Shown here piece after piece: positions 24,612 to 33,934 of a stretch of DNA of 55,390 nucleotides; the stretch's first letter is position 1, and each line of letters opens with the position of its first letter. The notes beneath the pieces are model-generated. The model saw nothing but the letters and a program-made list of their open reading frames with translations. It was not told where the DNA came from and made no database searches. Source of the stretch: a marine actinobacterium PHSC20C1 (GTDB taxonomy: Bacteria > Actinomycetota > Actinomycetes > Actinomycetales > Microbacteriaceae); contig CH672415.1 of assembly GCA_000153145.1 (NCBI GenBank), positions 2,716,798 to 2,772,187 of the forward strand, written 5' to 3'. The position numbers and the translations under genes were made by a program.

Positions 24612-24688
24612 TGGTTGCGGGGACAGGATTTGAACCTGCGACCTCTGGGTTATGAGCCCAGCGAGCTACCGAACTGCTCCACCCCGCG
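24612..24688 (-). tRNA. Initiator tRNA-Met (anticodon CAT)
   Basis: A 77-base cloverleaf on the minus strand including an encoded CCA. The acceptor is CGCGGGG paired with CCCCGCA, giving the C1:A72 mismatch of bacterial initiator tRNA. The anticodon stem CTGGG/CCCAG contains the three G:C pairs of initiators, the anticodon loop is CTCATAA, and the T arm reads GCAGGTTCAAATCCTGT. These features identify it as formylmethionine tRNA rather than elongator. Confidence 0.95.
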
Positions 24689-24776
24689 GCGTGTAATAAA
24701 GACTAACACAGGGTGAAGAGGGCGAAAACCGAACTCAGCGGGCTCACACTTTCGTGCAAGCCCGCCACGCTATCCG

Positions 24777-27665
24777 CTAGCCCTTGATGGCTGCGAGTGC
24801 CCGTTCGATCGCGGCAACCATGAGATCGTCCGCTTCAGCTGCGGCAACGAGATCGTTGGCTGCGTAGGCAGCCTGACGAGCAGCGAAAGCCGTCTTGTAG
24901 TCAGCAAGTGCCTTGTCCAATGCCGCGTTATCGCTCGGCGTTCCCGGGTCAACGGGAGCGTCCGGGTCAACGGGAGCATCCGGATCAACCGGCGTCTCAG
25001 GAGCGGTCGGATCAACATCTCCGTCACCAGCCTCAGCACCGGAGTCTCCACCGAACAGCGAGTCAAGCGCCTGATCGAGGGTGTCCTCGAAGGCGATCTC
25101 ATCACCGAAGGAGACAAGCACCTTGCGCAGTAGTGGGTACTGGGTTCCGCTCGTCGACTGAACATAGACGGGCTGGACATACAGCAGTCCACCACCAACA
25201 GGCAGCGTCAGGAGGTTACCGAGCCTAACCTCGGTCTCACCTCGCTGAAGCAGGGCGAGCTGGTTGGCCACAATCGTGTCCGTGTTGAAGCTGTTCTGAA
25301 CCTGGCCTGGGCCTGGAACCGTGTCTTTCTTGGGCAAGTTCAACAGGGTGAGCTTGCCGTAATCGGGCCCAGCATCCGAATTGGCGGTCAAATAACCCGT
25401 CAACACGCTTCGACTCGCATCGGCCGTTCCCTTAGGAATAAAGGTCGAGTAGATCGTGAACGCCGGATCATCAGTACCGGGTACCTGCATTGTCAGGTAG
25501 TACGGCGGCTGAAGTGAGCCAGTAGTCGATACCGGGTCTTCCGGGCTAACCCACTGGTCATCGCTTGAGTAGAACGAGCCAGCGTTAGTGATGTGGAACG
25601 AGCCCAGAATTTCGCGCTGCACCTTGAACAGGTCAGACGGGTAGCGCACGTGATCAAGCAGTTCAACGCTCATTTCGCTCTGCGAAAGCAACGTGTTGGG
25701 GAACACCTTGTTCCACGTCTCCAGAACTGGATCTTGGTCATCCCACGCGTACAGTTTCACCGAACCGTCATAAGCATCAACGGTTGCCTTCACCGAGTTG
25801 CGGATGTAGTTGATGTCATCAAGTGCAAACTGCGGCGCCGGCGTGTAGGTGTCTGCAATCGCGCTCGAAAGCTGCTCGACCTGCGAATACGGGTAGTTTG
25901 CCCCTGTTGTGTAACCGTCAACGATCCACACGATGCGGCCATCAACGATTGCGGGATAAACGTCGCTGTCGAGCGTGAGGTAAGGAGCGACCTTTTCGAC
26001 GCGCTGGAGCGGCTCGCGGTCGTACAGGATTTGCGACTCATCTGTCACTGCAGACGAGAGGAAGATCTGTTCTGACTGGAACTTGATCGCGTAGACGAGC
26101 TTCTTGAAAATGTTGTCAAGCACCGGCCCACCATCGGCCTCGAAGGTCGTGGTCGCGTTCTGGTTGCTGTCTTCGCCGCCAGAGGGGAAGTCGAGCTCGA
26201 GGTCATCTGCACCACTGGGTGCTCCAACGATCGAGTACTCCGGCGACTTCTCACCGAAGTAAACGCGCGGCTCGAAGTCACCCAACTTTCCTGTGCTGGG
26301 GATACCTGATTGCAGGAACACGGGCTGACCATCAGCCGCGCGCTGGTTACCGAATGCCGCGACAATGCCATAACCGTGGGTGTAAACAACCGTGTTGTTG
26401 TACCACGACTGCGAATCGCCGAGACCGGACTGGTTCAACTCACGTACCGCAATAACGGTGTCCTGAGTCTCGCCGTCAATGTCATAGCGGTCAACGTCGA
26501 GGTGGCTGTCGAACTGGTAGTACTGCTTGAACTGTTCGAGCTGTGCGAACGCCTGCGGCGCAATTGCGGGGTCGAGGATGCGGATGTTGGCCGTGGTCGT
26601 CGCGTCTTCGCGCAGTGCTCCAGATTCGGCATCCGTTGTAGCGCTATACGGGATCTCTTCGACATCGTCGACGCCGTACGCATCACGAGTTGCGGCAATG
26701 CTTCGATCTATATATTCCGATTCGTAGGTACGCGCGTTCGGATCAACCTGGAACCGCTGAACGACCCACGGGTAAAGGTTTCCCACGACTAGACCGCTGA
26801 CCAACAACAGCGCTGTACCGATCATGGGCAGACGCCAGCGGCCAATGATCGCCGTAACGATGAACAGAATGGCAACGATCGCTGCGATGCCCGCAAGGAT
26901 GGCGCGGCCGGGGATCGTGGCATTTGCCTCGGTATAGCTGGCACCGGTCTGCAAGAAGCCCTGACTGGCTGAATACAGGGTCGTGAACTGGTCGAGCCAA
27001 ATGCTGAGCGCCTGAAGAGCGAAGAACAGTCCAGCGGTGATTGCCAGCTGGATGCGAGCGGATCGCGAGATTCGAACTTCACGCCCGTGAACGCTGAGCG
27101 CTCCGTAGAGGTAGCTCGTTGCCAGTGCGCCGACAAACGAAACCAACAACACAGCCGACGCGAAGCCAACAATGCCGTGGTACATGGGGAGTTCGTAGAA
27201 GTAGAAACCAATGTCGAGCCCGAACTGCGGGTCCACCTGATTGAATGAGCTGCGGTTGAGCCACTGGAGGGCTACCGGCCAGCTACTGGATGCGGAAACA
27301 CCACCGAAGACACCGAGGAGAACCGGAATACCCACCATTGCGAGCTTGCGCAGCGGTTCAACAACCTGCTGGTAACCCTCAAGCTGGGCGTTGAGCTTCG
27401 CGTAGATCGGGCGGGCACGGAACGCAACCAAAAGGCTGATTCCCACCGGAACAGCCATCGCAACAAATCCGATTGCGAACATTACGGCTGTGGCAATCCA
27501 CTGAGTGGTAAGTACCTGCAGATAGCCGGCCTGGCTAAACCAGAGCACATCCGCATAGAGATTGGAGAACAAGAAGAAAGCTACGACGATGACGGCGAGA
27601 ATGATCGCCGTGATCGTAAACGCTTTCCTCGTTTTGCTTGGGGGTGATTGGGTTTGGCTCGACAC
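24777..27665 (-). CDS. UPF0182 family large membrane protein
   Basis: A 962-residue integral membrane protein of the actinobacterial UPF0182 family, function unknown. The N-terminal 320 residues hold about seven membrane helices (first at 14-34, FTITAIILAVIVVAFFLFSNLY). A long extracytoplasmic region follows, with family-typical segments such as NIRILDP, QFDSHLDVDRYDIDG and LLYVQPVYVQS. The C-terminal tail is acidic and Pro-rich with short tandem repeats, then a final Ala-rich helix. It corresponds to Rv3193c in the M. tuberculosis order and lies next to the PDZ/Lon-like gene as there. A role in the envelope is likely but unproven. Confidence 0.9.
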   Translation of the reverse strand: MSSQTQSPPSKTRKAFTITAIILAVIVVAFFLFSNLYADVLWFSQAGYLQVLTTQWIATAVMFAIGFVAMAVPVGISLLVAFRARPIYAKLNAQLEGYQQVVEPLRKLAMVGIPVLLGVFGGVSASSSWPVALQWLNRSSFNQVDPQFGLDIGFYFYELPMYHGIVGFASAVLLVSFVGALATSYLYGALSVHGREVRISRSARIQLAITAGLFFALQALSIWLDQFTTLYSASQGFLQTGASYTEANATIPGRAILAGIAAIVAILFIVTAIIGRWRLPMIGTALLLVSGLVVGNLYPWVVQRFQVDPNARTYESEYIDRSIAATRDAYGVDDVEEIPYSATTDAESGALREDATTTANIRILDPAIAPQAFAQLEQFKQYYQFDSHLDVDRYDIDGETQDTVIAVRELNQSGLGDSQSWYNNTVVYTHGYGIVAAFGNQRAADGQPVFLQSGIPSTGKLGDFEPRVYFGEKSPEYSIVGAPSGADDLELDFPSGGEDSNQNATTTFEADGGPVLDNIFKKLVYAIKFQSEQIFLSSAVTDESQILYDREPLQRVEKVAPYLTLDSDVYPAIVDGRIVWIVDGYTTGANYPYSQVEQLSSAIADTYTPAPQFALDDINYIRNSVKATVDAYDGSVKLYAWDDQDPVLETWNKVFPNTLLSQSEMSVELLDHVRYPSDLFKVQREILGSFHITNAGSFYSSDDQWVSPEDPVSTTGSLQPPYYLTMQVPGTDDPAFTIYSTFIPKGTADASRSVLTGYLTANSDAGPDYGKLTLLNLPKKDTVPGPGQVQNSFNTDTIVANQLALLQRGETEVRLGNLLTLPVGGGLLYVQPVYVQSTSGTQYPLLRKVLVSFGDEIAFEDTLDQALDSLFGGDSGAEAGDGDVDPTAPETPVDPDAPVDPDAPVDPGTPSDNAALDKALADYKTAFAARQAAYAANDLVAAAEADDLMVAAIERALAAIKG
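24943..24996 (-). repeat. Three 18-bp in-frame tandem repeats
   Basis: Three consecutive 18-bp units starting CCGGGTCAACGGGAGC (the third is diverged) inside the UPF0182 gene. They encode repeated DPDAPV-type hexapeptides in the tail of the protein. Copy number could vary by slippage without breaking the frame. Confidence 0.75.
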
Positions 27666-27788
27666 AGTACTTCGCTCCTGAAATTGGGGGCCTAGCGGTA
27701 TCTTAAAGGTCTTTCGTGGGCGCGGGGCGGTTGATCGCTCTCAGCGTCAATCGAGAACAATCAACTAGTGACCCTCACCCGGCATTAT

Positions 27789-28901
27789 TCAACTTGCACT
27801 ACAAGACGGAAGTCCATTGCCACTCAGTCCGGCACGAATGCTGGCGAGCGCTACAAGAGCATCGTCAAGGTCATCAACGGCGTAAACGGTGAGGCCCTTG
27901 GGTATATTGCCTACGACCTCATCACAGTTCTCGATGGGCGCGAAGAAATAGCTGGCTCCAGAATCGCGAGCGCCATACATTTTCTGCTGGATTCCACCGA
28001 TGGGTCCGACATCGCCGGTCGCGGTAATCGTGCCGGTGCCGGCGATCGCGTTCCCCCCGTTGATGGCGCCAGGGGTGAGCTTGTCGATAATTCCAAGCGC
28101 AAACATCATCCCAGCGCTTGGGCCACCGACGTTCTCCAACTGAATCTTGACGTCGACCGGGAAGTTGTACGCACTACCAACGACGACCCCGATAACCGCG
28201 ATGGGTTCTTCGCCTTCGGTCAGCGTCGGTGTGATTTCAGCGGTCTGCTCTTCACCTTCACGTTCAAAAATGACCGTCGCGGCCGCGCTCGTGCCATTGG
28301 CGGCGATGGCATCGCGCAATCCTGGTACGTCAGCGAATGTTTCACCGTTGACACTGCGGATAATGTCGCCAGCCTGAAGCACGCCTTCTGACGGTCCGTC
28401 CTTAGTGGTCTCCGCAACTGTGAGCGTTGCATCGAACTCGTAACCAAGGTCGGAGAGAGCGGCCGCAATCGCTTCCTGCTGCGAACTTTCCATTTGGATG
28501 CGGCCAGCTTCGGTCGAATCTTCTATCGTCACGCCGGGTGGGTAGACGGCTTCAACCGGAACAATCGCCCGACTGCGGTCTAGGTACGCCGCACCGACTT
28601 CAAACCAGCTCAGTGGCGATTCGGGGTTTCCCTGCACGTTGACGGTGAGCATCGATAGCGCACCCTCGGTGGGATACGTCGTTTCGACCGGGATCTGGAT
28701 GAGCGGCACGAGGTCACCGTCGATGTTGACGTCGCCCAAAGTGTCGTACACGGGGCCCGGTTGCTCGATGATGTACGGCGATGGAACAAGTGTTGCTAAC
28801 AGTGTGCCCACGAGCGCAACACTGAGAATCAGCCACCCCAGCCAGCCGCTTTGGGCTCGACGCGATGAAGGTTCGGGACGATTATCAGTAAACAGGGCCA
28901 C
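27789..28901 (-). CDS. PDZ-domain Lon-like serine protease, S16 family
   Basis: Membrane-anchored protease of 370 residues. One N-terminal helix (about 20-41) is followed by an extracytoplasmic region with a PDZ domain (about 150-235, SEGVLQAGDIIRSVNGETF) and a Lon-type proteolytic domain. The catalytic dyad is S262 (GGPSAGMMFALG) and K307 (GGIQQKMYGA). There is no ATPase domain. It matches the YlbL/Rv3194c family and lies between UPF0182 and the divergent DUF2342 gene, as in mycobacteria. It is probably involved in envelope protein quality control or processing. Confidence 0.92.
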   Translation of the reverse strand: MALFTDNRPEPSSRRAQSGWLGWLILSVALVGTLLATLVPSPYIIEQPGPVYDTLGDVNIDGDLVPLIQIPVETTYPTEGALSMLTVNVQGNPESPLSWFEVGAAYLDRSRAIVPVEAVYPPGVTIEDSTEAGRIQMESSQQEAIAAALSDLGYEFDATLTVAETTKDGPSEGVLQAGDIIRSVNGETFADVPGLRDAIAANGTSAAATVIFEREGEEQTAEITPTLTEGEEPIAVIGVVVGSAYNFPVDVKIQLENVGGPSAGMMFALGIIDKLTPGAINGGNAIAGTGTITATGDVGPIGGIQQKMYGARDSGASYFFAPIENCDEVVGNIPKGLTVYAVDDLDDALVALASIRAGLSGNGLPSCSAS

Positions 28902-29009
28902 CTAGATCCTTACGGGGTGGAAGCGGTGTTCGCCACAGGCGCACGGTAAGAGTTACTAGCCTAGGTCAAAACTCAGCCGCGCACGGCATCGAGCGGCTAG
29001 CGTTAATCC

Positions 29010-30353
29010 ATGGCTGACGATGCTGACAACAATTCCGAAGACGAGTTCCGCGACATGATGCGCGAGTTCCTCTCGGGCGATGGAGAAATCGACCCGGCGA
29101 AACTAGCTGCCGCAGCGGGATTGCCCAATGATCCTGCGATGATCCAGCAGCTGCTCAATCAGCTCCAAAACGCGCTCGGCAAGAGCGGCGATGGCATCAA
29201 TTGGGATATCGCCCTCGAACAGGCGAAGAACATTGCTAGCCAAAGCACTGTTGTGTCTTTGCCCGCCGAGCGCACCAAGCTGGAGCAAGCACTCCACGTT
29301 GCCTCCTTGTGGCTCAATGAAGTGACCGACATCTCTGAGCTCACTGTCGAGCCCAAGCTGCTCAGCCGTAGCGAGTGGGTCACGATCACTATGCCGATTT
29401 GGACGCAGCTGGCCGAACCTGTTGCCACCTCTATTTCCAACTCGCTTACCGATGTTCTCAAGCAGAATGCTCCAGAAGAGATGTCCGAGATGCTCGACGG
29501 AGCGAGCAAAGTAATGCGCGACATTGGCGGCACGCTGTTCGCTATGCAGCTCGGTCAGGTAGTTGGCCAGCTCTCGAGCGAAGTCGTTTCGGGTGGCGAT
29601 ATTGGCATCCCGCTCTTTGATGAACAGCAGGCGGCGCTGGTTCCTCAAAGTGTCTTCGCGTTTGGCAACGGACTGGACCTCCCTGATGATGAGATTCATC
29701 TCTACTTGGCTGTTCGCGAACTTGCCCATGCCCGACTCTTCCGGCACGCACGCTGGTTGCGGCTGCAGCTGCTCACGTCAATCACGGCGTATGCCCACGA
29801 CATCCACATTGATTCGGAGGCGATTGCCGAGCTTGCGAGCGGCTTCGACCCGAACAATCCTGAAGAGTTGCGCGACGCAATGACTAACGGATCACTTATT
29901 CCCCCGAAGAGCGAAGATCAGCGTGAAGCGCTCGAACGCCTCGAAACTGTGCTCGCCCTCGTCGAAGGCTGGGTTGATGTGGTTACCGCTGCGGCGACAT
30001 CCAGACTCCCCTCGCGTGGTGCGATCGCTGAGACAGTGCGCCGACGCCGGGCTTCCGGCGGACCAGCCGAATCGGCTTTTGCGACCCTCGTGGGGCTAGA
30101 GCTTCGTCCACGCCGACTGCGTGAAGCCGCGGCGATGTGGCAGCACGTGAGTGATGAGCTGGGTGCTGAGCAGCGCGATGCGCTCTGGTCTCACCCCGAT
30201 CTCATGCCGACAGCGGCCGACATCGATGATCCTGCCGCGCTGGTGGCTCGACTTCGCGATGGCGGGCAAACTCCCGACGACATCGATCAGGCGATTGACG
30301 CTCTGCTGAACGATGAATCTGGTGACCGCCCTCACGAGCGTGACAACAATTAG
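29010..30353 (+). CDS. DUF2342 zinc-metalloprotease-like protein
   Basis: A 447-residue cytoplasmic protein of the DUF2342 family (sometimes named F420-biosynthesis associated or zinc-dependent metalloprotease), homologous to Rv3195. The candidate metal site is RELAHARLFRHARWLR, with E237 and H240 and a second His close by, rather than a classical HExxH. An acidic N-terminus is followed by a mostly helical body. Divergent from the Lon-like protease and followed after 88 bases by the E1-like gene. Activity is unproven. Confidence 0.85.
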   Translation: MADDADNNSEDEFRDMMREFLSGDGEIDPAKLAAAAGLPNDPAMIQQLLNQLQNALGKSGDGINWDIALEQAKNIASQSTVVSLPAERTKLEQALHVASLWLNEVTDISELTVEPKLLSRSEWVTITMPIWTQLAEPVATSISNSLTDVLKQNAPEEMSEMLDGASKVMRDIGGTLFAMQLGQVVGQLSSEVVSGGDIGIPLFDEQQAALVPQSVFAFGNGLDLPDDEIHLYLAVRELAHARLFRHARWLRLQLLTSITAYAHDIHIDSEAIAELASGFDPNNPEELRDAMTNGSLIPPKSEDQREALERLETVLALVEGWVDVVTAAATSRLPSRGAIAETVRRRRASGGPAESAFATLVGLELRPRRLREAAAMWQHVSDELGAEQRDALWSHPDLMPTAADIDDPAALVARLRDGGQTPDDIDQAIDALLNDESGDRPHERDNN

Positions 30354-30441
30354 TCCACGCCTCGGAGCGGTCATCGTAAGTCGGTTTTTGGCTGTGGATT
30401 CTTCTTACTGACCAATCGGACAGTGTGCGCTAATAGGGCAC

Positions 30442-31332
30442 ATGATCCTGCGCGTTGACCCCCGACTCCCCCTCGTGTGGCGCTCTCCTACGAGCGCGCA
30501 ATTCGGTATCGACCCGCCCGCCGTGGTGCTCCGCCACGTCACCGAGAATCAAGAGAAGATCCTCTCCGCGCTCGTTTCCGGCATCAGCCGCAGTGGTCTC
30601 GGAATGCTTTCGCGTTCGCACCCCGAGGAGTGCGATGATCTGCTCGACGCGCTTTCTCGAGTGCTCGTCGCCACACCGCCACAAGCCCCAAGCGCTCACG
30701 TTGCGGTGCTCGGCAGTGGCTCGCTCGCGGAATCGATTGCACGAACCCTCGCCGCGAGCGGAGCAAGTGTTAGCGTCGCCGAACACGCGGAAGAACTAGC
30801 CAACCCCGACCCTGACCTTGCGATCTTGGTCGGCCACTTCGTCATTGCACCCTCCGTGCACTCTCACTGGTTACGTCGTGACGTTCCGCATCTTTCCGTA
30901 GTGATCTCAGACTCCGGGGCTGAGATCGGCCCCGTCGTTACTCCAGGCATTACGGGATGCCTACTGTGCGTCGAGCTCCACCGTCGCGATGCCGATTCGG
31001 CGTGGCCCGCGATCGCGACTCAACTCATCGGCCGCTCCTCGCACGCTGAAACCCCGGTGTTAATCGCAGAGGCCGCTGCAGAAGCAAGTCGCATGGCGCT
31101 GCACCGCCTGGGTCGAGCTGGCTACACGGTCTATGACCAGACCCCGGCCGACGCAACGTCATCCGTTCGCATCGATTTTGCTACGGGTCGCCGAGACGAG
31201 AGCCTACGCTTTCGGCACCCCGAGTGCGGGTGCCAGCAGGTCGGCACCGTCGCTAGTGTTGGGTCCGATCGCGCACGTCTTCCAGAAAGCGACTGGGGGC
31301 ACGACGCCCAGCCCGACCTGTTTGCGCGCTAG
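30442..31332 (+). CDS. ThiF/E1-like Rossmann protein with zinc-type cysteines
   Basis: A 296-residue protein resembling the E1-like (ThiF/MoeB/cyclodehydratase leader-binding) superfamily. VAVLGSGSLAESIARTL at about 87-103 is the dinucleotide-type loop. C173 and C176 (GCLLCVELHRRD) with C262 and C264 (HPECGCQ) form a CxxC...CxC set that could hold zinc. The usual E1 adenylation residues are not obvious, so it may bind but not adenylate. It is at the position of Rv3196 between DUF2342 and uvrD2. Its last 80 bases overlap the convergent uvrD2 gene. Function unknown. Confidence 0.7.
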   Translation: MILRVDPRLPLVWRSPTSAQFGIDPPAVVLRHVTENQEKILSALVSGISRSGLGMLSRSHPEECDDLLDALSRVLVATPPQAPSAHVAVLGSGSLAESIARTLAASGASVSVAEHAEELANPDPDLAILVGHFVIAPSVHSHWLRRDVPHLSVVISDSGAEIGPVVTPGITGCLLCVELHRRDADSAWPAIATQLIGRSSHAETPVLIAEAAAEASRMALHRLGRAGYTVYDQTPADATSSVRIDFATGRRDESLRFRHPECGCQQVGTVASVGSDRARLPESDWGHDAQPDLFAR

Positions 31333-32944
31333 CCGACCACGACATCCCTAGCGATCGTCGAGCACGCGTGATGCCGACGTAAAGTAGTCGCCGCTCCTCA
31401 TCGATGGCTTCGGGAGTGCGGGCATAGCTGATCGGCAACAGGCCTTCGTTGAGTCCGATGATGTGTACGCAGTCCCACTCCAAGCCCTTTGCCGAGTGCA
31501 GGGTGGCAAGGTTTACGGCCGAGCGCAATGGCTCATTGTTGCTGCTTTGACGGTCAACGAGGTCGGCAACGAACTCCCGCAACGTCATTTCGGCGGCGGC
31601 GTCTTCAGCGAGTCGCATGATGACGTTGAGGGATTCCCACCGATCGCGAACGGCACCAGCGCTCTCGGGGGGTTCCTGCGACCATCCGATCGATCTAAGT
31701 ACGTCACTGACCGACTTGAATAGCGGTTCAACCGCAGTCGTGATGGATGCTCCGCGCAACAACATGATCGCCTCTTTGACCTCTCGCTGATCAAAGAATC
31801 GGGTTGCTCCCCTCACAAGAAAAGGCACGCCTGCTGCGGTCAACGCAGCTTCGATCGCTTGTGACTGAGCATTGATGCGATAGAGCACAGCAATCTCTTC
31901 TGGGCTTGCGCCCGCCGCAATTTGTCCGGCAACTGCTTCAGCCACTGCAGCGGCTTCAGCTTGGTCGTCGTCGAATCCGGTGACAGCGGGCGTCGCTGAG
32001 TGCTCGGAAGTGGCTGACCGAAGAGTGAGCGCTCCTGGCTGGTTGGCCATTAGCTTGTTTGCGGTGTGCACGATCTCGGGTGTTGAGCGGTAGTTGCGCT
32101 CCAACCGCAGCACTACCGCGTTGTCGTGATGGGACGCAAACCTCAGCAAGAAGTCCGGGCTGGCACCCGCGAAAGAGTAAATGGTTTGGCTGACATCGCC
32201 GACAACGCAGAGGTCATCCCGGTCACCGACCCACAGCCGTAATAGTTCGTGCTGAAGCGGCGAAACGTCCTGATATTCGTCGACGACGAAGAACCGGTAT
32301 TGCTCTCGTACCTGCTGCGCGATCCGTGGTTCCGATTCGATCATCCCTGCCGCTGCTAGGAGCACATCCTCGAAGTCGATCTGTCGACGTGCGTCCTTAG
32401 TCGCCTCGTAGGCGGTGTGCAGTTCAACCATTCGATCGACCGTGAGTGCAGCCGGCTGCGTTCGCTCGGCGTTGCCGTATTGCTCGATCGACATTCGCGA
32501 CGTTTTGCGCCACTCGATCTCGGCAGCGACATCCCGCAGCGTCGCAGTGTCTACCTTGAGTTTTAACGAATCGGCGGCATGCGCAATCATCCGCGCCTTG
32601 CCCTCCAACAGTCGTGGCATAGTGCCGCCAATGGTCTGCGGCCAAAACGCATTCAACTGCGAGAGTGCTGAGGCGTGGAATGTTCGAGCGGCAACACCCT
32701 CTGCCCCGAGGGTGCGGAGTCGCGTACGCAGCTCCCCCGCGGCTCGGTTGGTAAAGGTCAACGCCATCACACGGCCGGGCGGGTAGACACCGGTTGCAAC
32801 GCCATAGGCGATCCTGTGGGTAATCGCTCGCGTCTTTCCTGTGCCGGCTCCTGCGAGCAAACAGACCGGGCCGAGAAGTGTTTCTGCAGCCTGGCGCTGG
32901 CCCTCATCGAGAGCGTCAAGAAGTTGGTTTGCGTCTAATGTCAC
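31253..32944 (-). CDS. uvrD2: UvrD-like DNA helicase, UvrD2 type (short)
   Basis: Superfamily 1A 3'-5' DNA helicase, 563 residues. Motif I is AGAGTGKT (about 31-38), motif II VVDEYQD, motif III GDVSQTIYSFAGA, motif IV RNYRS, motif V TLHSAKGLEWD and motif VI YVGITRARR. It ends about 30 residues after motif VI. Mycobacterial UvrD2 continues into an HRDC domain and a four-cysteine C-terminal region, both absent here. Its ATG overlaps the nudC stop (ATGA), so the two are probably co-translated. The 3' end overlaps the E1-like gene by 80 bases, tail to tail. Confidence 0.88.
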   Translation of the reverse strand: MTLDANQLLDALDEGQRQAAETLLGPVCLLAGAGTGKTRAITHRIAYGVATGVYPPGRVMALTFTNRAAGELRTRLRTLGAEGVAARTFHASALSQLNAFWPQTIGGTMPRLLEGKARMIAHAADSLKLKVDTATLRDVAAEIEWRKTSRMSIEQYGNAERTQPAALTVDRMVELHTAYEATKDARRQIDFEDVLLAAAGMIESEPRIAQQVREQYRFFVVDEYQDVSPLQHELLRLWVGDRDDLCVVGDVSQTIYSFAGASPDFLLRFASHHDNAVVLRLERNYRSTPEIVHTANKLMANQPGALTLRSATSEHSATPAVTGFDDDQAEAAAVAEAVAGQIAAGASPEEIAVLYRINAQSQAIEAALTAAGVPFLVRGATRFFDQREVKEAIMLLRGASITTAVEPLFKSVSDVLRSIGWSQEPPESAGAVRDRWESLNVIMRLAEDAAAEMTLREFVADLVDRQSSNNEPLRSAVNLATLHSAKGLEWDCVHIIGLNEGLLPISYARTPEAIDEERRLLYVGITRARRSLGMSWSASAQTGRAGRRAPSRFLEDVRDRTQH

Positions 32945-33867
32945 GGTTGCTCGTCAATCGGCTGGCCGTACCAGTGCTCAATAATTGCGCGCGCAATAGA
33001 AGAGTGCCCTGGCAATCGAATGTCGTTCAAAGACTGTGAAAGTTCATCGCGGCTGAACCAGCGCAGGTCAAGAATCTCGGTGCCGTCTGGCGTTCCCGAT
33101 CCTGAGAAGCCTGGCGCGACGGATGCCGTAAACCCGAGCATGAGCGACGCCGGAAATGGCCAAGGCTGGCTGCCCAAGTAAACGGGGTCAACTACCGGAA
33201 CTCCCGATTCTTCAAGGATTTCGCGCTGAACCGCGGACTCCAGAGATTCCCCTGGCTCGACGAATCCGGCCAAGAGCGAATATCGGTTGGATTCCCATAG
33301 CGCGTTTGAGCCGAGAAGTAGTCGGTCGTCGTTATCGGTAACTCCGACGATGATTGCGGGGTCTGTGCGCGGAAAGACTTCCAGCTTGGATGCAACGTCT
33401 CGACGCACCCATCCGGCCTTCTCCACGACGGTCGGCTCCCCTGTACGCGGTGAAAACAGATGGGAGGAATGCCAGTTCAGAATGGCAAGTGCCTCAGTGA
33501 AGAGCCCGGCATCCCGGTCGCTCAACTGGGTAGCGATGGAGCGTAGGTTTCCCCAGTTCGCTTCCGCGAAGTGACCAGCGTCCTGCAACTCAACGGTGAC
33601 GATGGGCGTACCAACAGGCTCGGGGCTAGTGGTCGACATTGACCGTCCGAGATACACGCTTGTGTGACCACGCTCGATAGCATCCGGCCGCAGCAATGCC
33701 AGCGATCCATCGGCGGCCAATAGTGCTGAGCCATCAAAAACCGGCAAAACCCTAGTTGTCGTATCGCGCCACAAGCGGTCAAGAAGACGAGGATCTTCCC
33801 TAGCAAGATGGTCACGATCTATTTCATATCGCGACAGTGGCAGTCGCGAAAGAAAAGTCTGTGACAT
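32941..33867 (-). CDS. nudC: NudC-type NAD(H)/NAD-RNA pyrophosphatase lacking zinc cysteines
   Basis: Nudix hydrolase of 308 residues that cleaves NADH or removes NAD caps from RNA. The Nudix box GFVEPGESLE...REILEESGV spans 201-223, and the NudC-specific SQPWPFPAS follows at 233-241. The zinc ribbon seen in E. coli NudC should lie at 141-160, but here the segment reads HSSHLFSPRTGEPTVVEKAGWVRRD: the FCxxCG cysteines are Ser and Thr and the later Cys is Asp. I chose the ATG at 33867 (MSQTFLSRLP); upstream residues of the open frame are antisense to the next gene. Same position as Rv3199c. Confidence 0.88.
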   Translation of the reverse strand: MSQTFLSRLPLSRYEIDRDHLAREDPRLLDRLWRDTTTRVLPVFDGSALLAADGSLALLRPDAIERGHTSVYLGRSMSTTSPEPVGTPIVTVELQDAGHFAEANWGNLRSIATQLSDRDAGLFTEALAILNWHSSHLFSPRTGEPTVVEKAGWVRRDVASKLEVFPRTDPAIIVGVTDNDDRLLLGSNALWESNRYSLLAGFVEPGESLESAVQREILEESGVPVVDPVYLGSQPWPFPASLMLGFTASVAPGFSGSGTPDGTEILDLRWFSRDELSQSLNDIRLPGHSSIARAIIEHWYGQPIDEQP

Positions 33868-33934
33868 GTATCGACCCCGTCCCAAGTGCGTGGCGTGCGG
33901 CAAATGCGCGTCAGAGCAACCTACCCTGAGTGTT

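Noticed and set aside
24943-24996. CRISPR-like array
   Set aside because: The short repeats are contiguous, in frame and encode a Pro/Asp-rich protein tail. There are no spacers and no cas genes.
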